Source of the DNA: SIG351 sp045627045
GTDB taxonomy: Bacteria > Bacillota > Clostridia > HGM11327
DNA length: 64,000 nucleotides
NCBI GenBank assembly: GCA_045627045.1
Contig: JAZQMY010000054.1
Coordinates: forward strand, 1-64,000
Direction of reading: 5' to 3'
A program made the translations under genes and the position numbers. The notes below the pieces were generated by a model. The model ran no database searches and had not been told where the DNA came from. It saw nothing but the letters and a program-made list of their open reading frames with translations. Below, in pieces: positions 1-7,262 of the stretch (positions are counted from its first letter, which is position 1; each line of letters opens with the position of its first letter).

Positions 1-599
1 GGCGTCGGCGTTGGTGTTGCCGTCGGCTTTGGTGTTGGCGTCGGTGTTGCCGTAGGCTTTGGTATTACCGTGGGTGGTGGTGTTACCGTGGGCGTTGGTG
101 TTACCGTAGGCTTTGGTGTTACCGTGGGCGTTGGTGTTGCCGTCGGCGTTGGTGTCGCCGTTGGCTTTGGTGTTGCCGTCGGCTTTGGTGTTGGCGTTGG
201 TGTTGGCTTCGGCGTTGGCGTTGGTGTTACCGTAGGCTTTGGTGTTGCCGTTGGCTTCGGCGTTGGCGTTGGCGTTGCCGTTGGCTTCGGTGTGGCCGTT
301 TCCGTTGGTGTTGGCGTCGGCTTTGGTGTTGCCGTTTCCGTTGGTGTTGGCTCCAATGTCGCCGTAGACGTAAGCACTTCACCCGTCGGTGCAAGCGTGA
401 CTATGACTGTCGGGCTGACAGTCTCTTTTTCTTCATAATATGGGCTTTCGCTTGCAATAGCAGGAGAATATACGGGAAAATCCGCATTTGCAGGCGACGT
501 AAAGCTCCAGCCGCAAAAAGCGGCCGTAGCTGATATCGCAACAAATACGGATGCTGTCAATGCATTCTTTAATATTTCTGATATTTTCCTGCCATTCAT
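1..599 (-). CDS. Secreted Pro/Thr-repeat surface protein, N-terminal part (runs off left edge)
   Basis: Reading leftward from ATG at 599 the frame stays open to base 1, about 199 codons, so the C-terminus lies outside the window. The N-terminus (MNGRKISEIL...) is basic and is followed by a hydrophobic stretch of about 18 residues (ALTASVFVAISATAAF), a likely signal peptide or membrane anchor. From about residue 75 the chain becomes a low-complexity Pro/Thr linker of TPTPT, ATPKPT and TETATP units. Such linkers commonly tether exported enzymes or adhesins of Clostridia, so a functional domain probably lies beyond the left edge. The start is 17 bases after the asnS stop on the same strand. The ribosome site is weak (AGAGAAG). 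Function is unknown. The Gly/Val-rich frame on the plus strand is only the shadow of this repeat. Confidence 0.7.
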   Translation of the reverse strand, partial: MNGRKISEILKNALTASVFVAISATAAFCGWSFTSPANADFPVYSPAIASESPYYEEKETVSPTVIVTLAPTGEVLTSTATLEPTPTETATPKPTPTPTETATPKPTATPTPTPKPTATPKPTVTPTPTPKPTPTPTPKPTATPKPTATPTPTATPTPTVTPKPTVTPTPTVTPPPTVIPKPTATPTPTPKPTATPTPT

Positions 600-616
600 A
601 GCTTCTCTGGATTAGA

Positions 617-2011
617 TCAGAGGTCGCAGCTGCCTGTCGTTCTCGGGAAAGGTAATGCTTCTCTGATGTTCTGAATACCCGTGATATACATAAGAAGTCT
701 TTCAAAGCCAAGTCCGTAGCCGGAGTGATATGCACTGCCGAAACGTCTGAGGTCAAGATACCACTTGTATGAATCAATATCCATATGGAGCTCTTCCATT
801 CTTGCAAGAAGAACATCGTAGTTTGCTTCACGTTCGCTTCCGCCGATGATTTCTCCTACGCCCGGAACAAGGAGGTCCATTGCCGCAACAGTCTTCTTAT
901 CCTCGTTCAGCTTCATGTAGAAAGCCTTGATGTCACGCGGATAGTCTGTTACGAATACAGGGCAGCCGAATACCTTTTCTGTGATATATCTCTCGTGCTC
1001 TGTCTGAAGGTCAATGCCCCATTCAACCTTGTTTTCGAACTTCTCGCCTGATTTAAGAAGAATATCTATTGCTTCAGTGTAAGTGATATGCTTGAACTTG
1101 CTTGAAACAAGGTTCTGAAGTCTTGCTAGAAGAGTTGTATCAACAAACTTGTTGAAGAACTCTATTTCTGCGGGAGCCTGCTCAAGAACATAGTTAACTA
1201 TATACTTGATCATCGCTTCGGCTGTTTCCATGTTGTCATTGAGATCTGCAAATGCCATTTCAGGCTCGATCATCCAGAACTCTGCGGCATGTCTTGTTGT
1301 AAAGCTCTTTTCAGCACGGAACGTAGGTCCGAATGTATAAATGTTTCTGAATGCAAGTGCATAGCTCTCACCCATAAGCTGACCGCTTACAGTAAGATTT
1401 ACAGGCTTGCCGAAGAAGTCCTTCGTGTAATCGACATTGCCCTCTTCCGTCTTGGGAACGTTATTGAGATCAAGAGTTGTGACCTGGAACATTTCGCCTG
1501 CGCCTTCGCAGTCATTGCATGTAAGAATAGGCGTATTTACATAAACAAAGCCGTTTTCATTGAAGAACTTGTGAATAGCAAATGCGGCAAGAGAACGTAC
1601 TCTGTAAACTGCAGAGAGAAGATTCGTTCTCTGGCGGAGATGCGGCATCGTTCTGAGGAACTCAACCGTATGACGCTTCTTCTGAAGAGGATAATCAGGG
1701 GTTACGCCGCCTTCAAGTCTGATTTCTGTTGCCTTGAGCTCGCAGGGCTGCTTTGCTTCAGGTGTAAGCACAAGATTGCCCTTTACGATGATGGAGCTGC
1801 CTGTTCCGATGTGGCAGATTTCATCATAGTTATCAAGCTTTTCCCTTTCAAATACTATCTGAAGGTTATTGAAAGACGTGCCGTCATTCAACTCTATAAA
1901 GCCAAAAGCTTTGCTGTCACGGAGTGTCTTGACCCATCCGCAGAGTGTTATAGGCTCTGAAATGAAGTCCTCCGGCTTTTTCAAAACGTTTTTAAGTAAT
2001 AATTTATTCAT
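617..2011 (-). CDS. asnS: Asparaginyl-tRNA synthetase
   Basis: This cytoplasmic enzyme charges tRNA-Asn with asparagine using ATP. The 464-residue length fits bacterial AsnRS. The N-terminal 110 residues form the OB-fold anticodon-binding domain (ITLCGWVKTLRDSKAFGFIELNDG). The class II core follows, with a motif 2 region (FGPTFRAEKSFTTRHAAEFWMIEPE) and motif 3 near the C-terminus (GLGFERLLMYITGIQNIREA). FWMIEPEMAF favours AsnRS over AspRS. The ATG is preceded by AGGGAG, and a TTGTAA-N17-TATAAT promoter lies about 80 bases upstream. It is divergent from the HAD phosphatase gene. No T-box leader is evident in the short leader. Confidence 0.95.
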   Translation of the reverse strand: MNKLLLKNVLKKPEDFISEPITLCGWVKTLRDSKAFGFIELNDGTSFNNLQIVFEREKLDNYDEICHIGTGSSIIVKGNLVLTPEAKQPCELKATEIRLEGGVTPDYPLQKKRHTVEFLRTMPHLRQRTNLLSAVYRVRSLAAFAIHKFFNENGFVYVNTPILTCNDCEGAGEMFQVTTLDLNNVPKTEEGNVDYTKDFFGKPVNLTVSGQLMGESYALAFRNIYTFGPTFRAEKSFTTRHAAEFWMIEPEMAFADLNDNMETAEAMIKYIVNYVLEQAPAEIEFFNKFVDTTLLARLQNLVSSKFKHITYTEAIDILLKSGEKFENKVEWGIDLQTEHERYITEKVFGCPVFVTDYPRDIKAFYMKLNEDKKTVAAMDLLVPGVGEIIGGSEREANYDVLLARMEELHMDIDSYKWYLDLRRFGSAYHSGYGLGFERLLMYITGIQNIREALPFPRTTGSCDL

Positions 2012-2091
2012 TTTTCAGATCTCCCTGAAACAAAAAGACAGAATGATATCTTTCGTTCAATTTGTCTCGTTTAATATTTGTATTATTATTT

Positions 2092-2120
2092 ATTATAGCA
2101 CATTTTACGGATTATTACAA
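2092..2120 (-). promoter_or_regulatory. Sigma-A promoter of asnS
   Basis: On the minus strand TTGTAA (2120-2115) and TATAAT (2097-2092) are separated by exactly 17 bases. The inferred transcript would have a leader of about 75 bases before asnS. Confidence 0.6.
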
Positions 2121-2174
2121 GCAGAATTTGATGAATGAGCTTATTTTTCATCGGAAATACTGCATATAATGCGT

Positions 2175-2203
2175 TTGACAAAACCTGTCTTATGATTTAT
2201 AAT
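2175..2203 (+). promoter_or_regulatory. Consensus sigma-A promoter of the HAD phosphatase gene
   Basis: TTGACA (2175-2180), a 17-base spacer and TATAAT (2198-2203) form a perfect consensus promoter, with the gene starting 30 bases further on. It is divergent from the asnS promoter. Confidence 0.75.
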
Positions 2204-2232
2204 TATAGCATCAATCAAAAGGACAGCATATT

Positions 2233-3063
2233 ATGGAATTCAAAGACAAATACGGCAGGAACGCAGAGCTTCTCGCATCAAAAAAGCTTTTTCTTCTCGA
2301 TATGGACGGTACGATATACGAGGGAATGCGGCTCTTCGATGAAACGCTGCCTTTTCTCGCCGCAATAAAAAATAACGGCGCAAGATATATCTTCATAACG
2401 AACAATTCGTCAAAATCAGTGGATGATTACGTCAAAAAGCTCGGTAAAATGGGAATCGGGGCAGTAAAAGAGGAGTTCTTCACATCCTCCCAGGCAACTG
2501 CTCTCTATATAAAAAAGAATTATCCCGGAAAAACCGTTTTCGTTATGGGAACACGCTCGCTCATTGCCGAGCTCAATTCATACGGGATTAATACCACCGA
2601 AGAGGTAACCGATAAGGCAGGCGTTATTCTTATCGGCTATGATACGGAGCTTACATATCAGAAGCTGATAAACATTTCTTATATGCTCGAAAAATATGAT
2701 TTGCCGTATATCGCCACAAACCCGGACAGAGCCTGCCCTTGTGAATTCGGCTTTGTGCCTGATTGCTACGGTATGGCTGAAATGCTTTTCCTTGCAACGG
2801 GAAAGCGCCCCGTCTACATAGGAAAGCCCGAAACCGCTATGATAGACTTCGTTATGGATAAATTCAACTGTTCAAAGAACGATACGGTTGTTGTGGGTGA
2901 CAGACTTTATACGGATATCGCCGCAGGGCTGAACGCAAATGTAACGGCGGTATGTGTGCTTTCCGGCGAAGCAAAGATCGAAGATATTGAGAACGGAGAA
3001 ATAAAACCCGACATAGTGCTTGACAGCGTGGGCGATATAACAAGAATAATAGAGAAAAAATGA
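2233..3063 (+). CDS. HAD-IIA family sugar/nucleotide phosphatase (NagD/p-nitrophenylphosphatase-like)
   Basis: This is a haloacid dehalogenase superfamily phosphatase of 276 residues, probably cytosolic and acting on small phosphomonoesters. Motif I is LLDMDGTIYEG near residue 23, with the nucleophilic Asp and the acid/base Asp two positions on. Motif II is ITNNSSK near residue 57. Motif III is the Lys in GKPE near residue 198. Motif IV is VVGDRLYTDI near residue 222. The large cap between motifs II and III is typical of subclass IIA, which includes NagD, AraL and PGP-type enzymes. The substrate cannot be read from sequence. The gene is monocistronic, with its own consensus promoter, an AAAGGA ribosome site and a downstream hairpin terminator. 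Confidence 0.88.
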   Translation: MEFKDKYGRNAELLASKKLFLLDMDGTIYEGMRLFDETLPFLAAIKNNGARYIFITNNSSKSVDDYVKKLGKMGIGAVKEEFFTSSQATALYIKKNYPGKTVFVMGTRSLIAELNSYGINTTEEVTDKAGVILIGYDTELTYQKLINISYMLEKYDLPYIATNPDRACPCEFGFVPDCYGMAEMLFLATGKRPVYIGKPETAMIDFVMDKFNCSKNDTVVVGDRLYTDIAAGLNANVTAVCVLSGEAKIEDIENGEIKPDIVLDSVGDITRIIEKK

Positions 3064-3077
3064 TAAAATAAAAACAG

Positions 3078-3112
3078 AGAGCGGCCGGAAAGCTGCTCTT
3101 ATTTTCTTTTCT
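3078..3112. terminator. Bidirectional terminator between convergent genes
   Basis: AGAGCGGC and GCTGCTCT pair around a CGGAAA loop (one G-T pair). A T-rich tract follows on the plus strand, and CTGTTTTTATTTT follows on the minus strand. It separates the HAD phosphatase from the convergent acyltransferase gene. Confidence 0.65.
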
Positions 3113-3201
3113 GCTGTTTTTCTCTGATATGACTTTTCGGGAATGCATGATAAAAAACAGAGCAGAAGGAAATCCTTCCGTCCATACTCTTCAGATAATA
3201 T

Positions 3202-4476
3202 TTATTCCCTGTTTCTTTCTTCTGACATTTTCATTTTGTAAAGCTCCTCTGCGGCAAGACGCACCTTTGCAACGGGGATGTTTTCAGGGAAGCAATAATA
3301 GAGGCAGTCACGGTTGCCTATGCAGACGATATCGCCAAGCTCATACCAGTAATAATCGGCATAAAGTCCGTAGGAAGAAAGCGGATTCTGTTCGTAATGC
3401 AGTTTTCCGCCGCAGCCGTCAAGCACGAAGCCTTCAGCGGTGTGAACAAGTCTGCCTTCGCCGACCATATAAATTGCCTTGTAATCCACCATCATGCCTA
3501 TTTTCACAGGCGTATCAAGACGGTATGTTCCGTCCTCAAGAGAGCGGCGTATTTCCGCTCTTTCCCATGCGTACCAGTCGGGAATATGAGCAAAGCGCGG
3601 TGGAACGCCGTTTCCGGAACAAAGTCTGCCGTCGGCACCAAATGTCAGTCTGGTTTTGCAGGCGGAGCAGGTCAGCTCTGTGCCTTTGCCGTGCATCGTC
3701 CCTTCAGCTCCGCAGGAGGCACAGCGATAAAGAATGCGCTCCAGACCGTCGGCACGGAAAGGCTCGGTAACATTGACGTTATTTTCTGCCTGCCATCTGA
3801 AGGAATCAAATGAGAACGCCTCATCAAGCTTTTTATCCAGCTCGCCGACAGATAATGACATTATCTCCTCGGGTGTAAGAAGAACAAAAACAGATGCAGA
3901 GACATTCACCTTTCGCTTTTGCAGACAGTTGTAAAGCGGATCTCGTGTGAATGCGCCGTAGGTGCGTACCATCACAACGGGAACACGGAGCAGTTTGAAA
4001 AGATTTCCGAGCTTACGCGGCAACGGAGTTGCACAGCCGTCAAATGAGTAGCTTGCCTCGGGGTACATGAGAACGGACGTCTTCAAAGCCTTGAGCGAAT
4101 ATTGCATATCCTTGATAAGAGTCATATCTGAAACGAATTTCTGCGTGGGAATACATCCGAGTGAGCGCATCAGCCATTCCTTGCCTATAAAGCCGTCTGA
4201 GGTGCAGACGATGGTGTACGGCTTCGGATAGAAAATCCTCGCCGCGATCTCCAGATCAATGAAGCTCGAGTGGTTCATCAGAATAAGATAAGGCCCCTTC
4301 AGCTCACGGAACTGCTTCGTTGCTTCGTATGTGAATGAGACATCCTTCAGATCACCTGCCCCGACAACACGTGTCAGAGTGCGGAACAGTATCGACGGTC
4401 TTCTCGGCAGTTTGTGCTTCGTACGCGGCAGTGCCATAACGGTTTCATAATCGGAATCGACTGTTTTGATTTTCAT
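3202..4476 (-). CDS. PlsC-like 1-acylglycerol-3-phosphate acyltransferase with zinc-ribbon C-terminal region
   Basis: A 424-residue protein whose first 230 residues look like a lysophosphatidate-type acyltransferase. Motif I is NHSSFID near residue 69, the NHxxxxD catalytic dyad, and a motif III-like MYPEASYSFDG lies near residue 138. It could acylate glycerophospholipid precursors at the membrane. At about residues 251-274 there are two CxxC knuckles (CASC and CSAC), a probable zinc ribbon, followed by about 150 residues that I do not recognise. Ordinary PlsC is 200-250 residues, so this is a long variant with an extra C-terminal module. A TTGACA-N18-TATAAT promoter precedes it. The acyl acceptor is unknown. 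Confidence 0.8.
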   Translation of the reverse strand: MKIKTVDSDYETVMALPRTKHKLPRRPSILFRTLTRVVGAGDLKDVSFTYEATKQFRELKGPYLILMNHSSFIDLEIAARIFYPKPYTIVCTSDGFIGKEWLMRSLGCIPTQKFVSDMTLIKDMQYSLKALKTSVLMYPEASYSFDGCATPLPRKLGNLFKLLRVPVVMVRTYGAFTRDPLYNCLQKRKVNVSASVFVLLTPEEIMSLSVGELDKKLDEAFSFDSFRWQAENNVNVTEPFRADGLERILYRCASCGAEGTMHGKGTELTCSACKTRLTFGADGRLCSGNGVPPRFAHIPDWYAWERAEIRRSLEDGTYRLDTPVKIGMMVDYKAIYMVGEGRLVHTAEGFVLDGCGGKLHYEQNPLSSYGLYADYYWYELGDIVCIGNRDCLYYCFPENIPVAKVRLAAEELYKMKMSEERNRE

Positions 4477-4542
4477 CGGTTATACCTCTGTATGCTTCAG
4501 GGAATCATGACTCCCCATCGAATTTATGCTTGTGATTTGTAT

Positions 4543-4572
4543 ATTATAACATATCGCTTCAGCCGTTGTCAA
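4543..4572 (-). promoter_or_regulatory. Sigma-A promoter of the acyltransferase gene
   Basis: Minus-strand TTGACA (4572-4567) and TATAAT (4548-4543) have an 18-base spacer. The leader to the ATG at 4476 is about 60 bases. Confidence 0.6.
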
Positions 4573-4626
4573 TATTGACGTGAAAGAATACATGACGGAG
4601 GGTTACATTTATTCAGATTCTTTATA

Positions 4627-4642
4627 GGTTTCACGTGAAATC
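4627..4642. other. Degenerate parS-like palindrome
   Basis: The 16 bases GGTTTCACGTGAAATC share the 12-base palindromic core TTTCACGTGAAA and 13 of 16 positions with the bacterial parS consensus TGTTTCACGTGAAACA. It lies just before the tandem repeat array. It may be a weak ParB site or chance. Confidence 0.4.
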
Positions 4643-4651
4643 TTCCCCTCA

Positions 4652-5189
4652 CCCATTCAGAAGTATTCATCAAGAAATCCCCTCGTCCTGCCTTTTGGAC
4701 GGGGGATTTCGGTTCTCAAAACCATATCTAATCAGTCCCGCTTTCGGGATTCTTCGGTCTTCCACTCAAAACTCTTACCCTCTGCCTCCTTCTTTTCCCA
4801 TTCAGAAGCATTCATCAAGAAATCCACTCGTCCTGCCTTTTGGACGGGGGGATTTCGGTTCTCAAAACCAATATTCTATCAGCCTCGCATTCGGATTCTT
4901 CGGTCTTCCACTCAAAGCTCTTACCCTCTTGCCTCCATCTTTTCCCATTCAGAAGTATTCATCAAGATATCCCCTCGTCCTGCCTTTTGGACGGGGGGAT
5001 TTCGGTTCTCAAAACCATATCTAATCAGTCCCGCTTTCGGATTCTTCGGTCTTCCACTCAAAACTCTTACCCTCTGCCTCCATCTTTTCCCATTCAGAAG
5101 TATTCATCAAGTAATCCCCTCGTCCTGCCTTTTGGACGGGGGATTTCGGTTCTCAAAACCATATCTAATCAGTCCCGCTTTCGGGATTC
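4652..5189. repeat. Tandem array of a ~145-bp repeat, about 3.7 copies
   Basis: Units begin at 4652, 4797, 4944 and 5089, giving periods of 145, 147 and 145, with the last unit cut after about 100 bases. Each unit starts CCCATTCAGAAG and holds a C-rich/G-rich hairpin (CCCCTCGTCC, TGCCTTTT, GGACGGGG). The units then continue through TTCTCAAAACC, a CCCGCTTTCGGG mini-hairpin and CTTCCACTCAAA. The period is not a multiple of three, so the long plus-strand frames through the array are broken and unlikely to be real. On the minus strand three units contain a tiny ATG-started frame of 13-28 codons with a GAGGGG-like site upstream. The array fills most of the gene-free stretch 4477-5222, whose remainder holds only a promoter, the parS-like site and the recG hairpin. 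Confidence 0.8.
5021..5107 (-). CDS. Possible 28-residue peptide within repeat unit (very tentative)
   Basis: From ATG at 5107 a 28-codon frame begins MNTSEWEKMEAEG and ends TESG-like just before a TAG at 5021. A purine-rich GAGGGG-type ribosome site lies upstream, although in this unit it reads GGGGATTACTTG. The equivalent frame in the unit starting at 4815 is 27 codons with a frameshifted end, and the one at 4962 stops after 13 codons. Variation in length argues for decay or for no coding role. I recognise no family. It is included so that the minus-strand reading of the repeat is recorded. Confidence 0.15.
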   Translation of the reverse strand: MNTSEWEKMEAEGKSFEWKTEESESGTD

Positions 5190-5221
5190 TTAAGGGGGCT
5201 TTCCCGTGAAAGCCCCCTTAA
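5190..5221 (-). terminator. Strong hairpin directly after recG
   Basis: TTAAGGGGGCTTT and AAAGCCCCCTTAA form a perfect 13-bp stem around CCCGTG, two bases after the recG stop. No T-run follows on the minus strand, so this may be a 3-prime stabiliser or a repeat-borne hairpin rather than a classical intrinsic terminator. Confidence 0.55.
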
Positions 5222-5222
5222 G

Positions 5223-7262
5223 TCAGTTAAATACTATCTCTTTCTCAATGCTTAATGCCTTTTCTTTCATGCCCTCAAAGAATTCAGAAAATCTTGCCTG
5301 ATTCTTCTCTGCATATGCAACAGCATCAGCCGCCTGTGCAAAAAGCATCGCATCCCTCGGTAACTCGCCGAGCGTGAATTGCTTCGTGCCCGATTGCCTG
5401 AGTCCAAAGTATTCACCGGCTCCGCGTAGCTTCATGTCTTCTTCAGCTATCTCAAAACCGTTCGTGGTCTTTACTAACGTCTTCAAACGCGCAAGCGCCG
5501 TTTCATTCGTCGCATCCGAAATAAGTATGCAGTGCGATTGATATTGTCCCCTGCCTACCCTGCCTCGAAGCTGATGTAATTGCGCAAGCCCGAACCTCTC
5601 TGCGTTTTCTATCACTATAACCGTCGCATTGGGCACGTTTATGCCTACCTCAATTACCGTGGTCGATATGAGTACATCCGTCTCCCCGTTTGCAAAGCTG
5701 TTCATCACCTTTTCTTTGTCATCAGGCTTCATTGAGCCGTAAAGTATGCCCGTCCTCACATCTTTAAGCGCCGAGCCCGAAAGCTCATCAAAGAGCGACT
5801 TTACGGAAGCCTTGCTCGAGTCTTCGTCATCCTCCACAAGCGGACATATCACATACGCCTGCCTGCCCTCGCTGACTTCACGAACTATGAACTTATATAT
5901 CCGCTCACGCATATCCGTCCTCACGGAGTACGTCTTTACAGGGCTTCTGCCGGGCGGCAGCTCGTCGATTATTGAAACGTCCAGATCTCCGTAAACAGCC
6001 ATTGAGAGCGTTCTGGGAATCGGTGTGGCCGTCATAACGAGCATATTGACAGGTCTGCCCTTCATCTTCAGACCAAAGCGCTGTCTGACACCGAAACGGT
6101 GCTGTTCGTCGGTTATCACAAGACCCACATTGCCTGACGAAACATCATCCTCAAGCACCGCATGAGTGCCTATGAGAACATTTATTGCGCCTGATGCAAA
6201 GTCCTCCTTCACCTTCTTCTTTTCGGATGCCTTCAGACTTCCGACAAGTAAGCCTGCCTTCAACCCGAAGCCCTCAAATGTCTTGTCAAAGGAGTCAGCG
6301 TGCTGCCTTGCAAGTACCTCTGTCGGCACCATCATTATCGCCTGATGTCCGGAACAGACCGTCATCAGACAACCGGCAAATGCAACGAGCGTTTTTCCCG
6401 AGCCGACATCACCCTGAATTATCCTGTTCATAGGAGCAGGAGAGAGCAGATCGTTCATTACGTCATCTATGGCTCTTGCCTGCGCATCGGTGGGACGGTA
6501 CGGTAGCCTCTTTATGAATTCGGTAACAGCCTGCTTCTCAAAATCAAGCGCCGCTCCCTCTTTTTTCCGCTTCATCGAGGAGAGCACCTGACGCATCCTG
6601 AAAAGACAGAATTCCTCAAAAATAAACCTCTGCATGCTTTTTATGCAGTCGTATTCGTTCTTTGGGAAATGCATACCGCAAAGAGCCTCGTATTCACTTC
6701 CTATGCCGTACTTTGTTCTTATCTCCTCCGGTATCGCATCATAGTCCTTTTCCGCTTGTTCAAGAGCAAGCGCCATGAGCTTTGATATCGCAGTTGAGGA
6801 TATTCCGTCAATGCCTCTGTAAACCGGCTCTATTATGTTGCCCGATACATTCATGTCCGGAATAAGCCTTGCATTCACTGCACGAAGCACCTTGCTTTTT
6901 CTTTCAAGAGTGCATTTGATAAGATATCTTTTTCCGGGAACGAACGAATTTATCAGATACGGCTGATTGAACCAGTAGAATTCAAGCGTCGCACTGCCGC
7001 ACTTCACCTGCCAGCTGATGAAAAAGCCGGTTGTCTTTGAGTATCTTTTCTTGGCATTGCCGTCATAAACAAGATAAAATGCGACTTTTTTCGGGATGTC
7101 TATTTCGGAAATATCGTCATAGAACTCAAAATAATCATATTTTGCCGGAAAATAATGCAAAAGCTCCCGCAAAGTGGTTATACCTGCCTTTGCGAGGAGC
7201 TCTTCTCTTTTGGGGCCTACACCCCTTAACGTACTTATTTTTGTATCTTCGTATCCCATCAA
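5223..7262 (-). CDS. recG: ATP-dependent DNA helicase RecG
   Basis: RecG is a superfamily 2 helicase that regresses stalled forks and migrates branched DNA. The 679-residue length matches the family. The N-terminal 190 residues are the wedge/OB domain, including a helix-hairpin-helix-like GVGPKREELLAKAG near residue 14. Walker A is GDVGSGKT near residue 283, the DExH box is TDEQHRFG near residue 383, motif III is ATPIPRT and motif VI is QLRGRVGRG. The start overlaps the fakA stop by four bases (ATGA), so the two are translationally coupled. A second ATG follows immediately. The yloU-fakA-recG order matches the Bacillus locus (there with sdaA genes between). Confidence 0.95.
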   Translation of the reverse strand: MMGYEDTKISTLRGVGPKREELLAKAGITTLRELLHYFPAKYDYFEFYDDISEIDIPKKVAFYLVYDGNAKKRYSKTTGFFISWQVKCGSATLEFYWFNQPYLINSFVPGKRYLIKCTLERKSKVLRAVNARLIPDMNVSGNIIEPVYRGIDGISSTAISKLMALALEQAEKDYDAIPEEIRTKYGIGSEYEALCGMHFPKNEYDCIKSMQRFIFEEFCLFRMRQVLSSMKRKKEGAALDFEKQAVTEFIKRLPYRPTDAQARAIDDVMNDLLSPAPMNRIIQGDVGSGKTLVAFAGCLMTVCSGHQAIMMVPTEVLARQHADSFDKTFEGFGLKAGLLVGSLKASEKKKVKEDFASGAINVLIGTHAVLEDDVSSGNVGLVITDEQHRFGVRQRFGLKMKGRPVNMLVMTATPIPRTLSMAVYGDLDVSIIDELPPGRSPVKTYSVRTDMRERIYKFIVREVSEGRQAYVICPLVEDDEDSSKASVKSLFDELSGSALKDVRTGILYGSMKPDDKEKVMNSFANGETDVLISTTVIEVGINVPNATVIVIENAERFGLAQLHQLRGRVGRGQYQSHCILISDATNETALARLKTLVKTTNGFEIAEEDMKLRGAGEYFGLRQSGTKQFTLGELPRDAMLFAQAADAVAYAEKNQARFSEFFEGMKEKALSIEKEIVFN

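Noticed and set aside
70..438. Plus-strand Gly/Val-repeat frame
   Set aside because: It is the complement of the Pro/Thr linker. The minus strand gives a signal peptide plus a PT-rich linker, which is far more plausible.
1289..1960. 223-codon plus-strand frame
   Set aside because: It lies fully antisense to asnS, whose domains are unmistakable, and has no ribosome site or family wording.
4652..5189. CRISPR array
   Set aside because: The units are about 145 bp with the whole unit repeated, there are no unique spacers and no cas genes nearby.
4635..5193. Plus-strand Ser/Pro-rich frames through the tandem repeats
   Set aside because: The repeat period is not a multiple of three, the frames shift from unit to unit and no ribosome site is seen.
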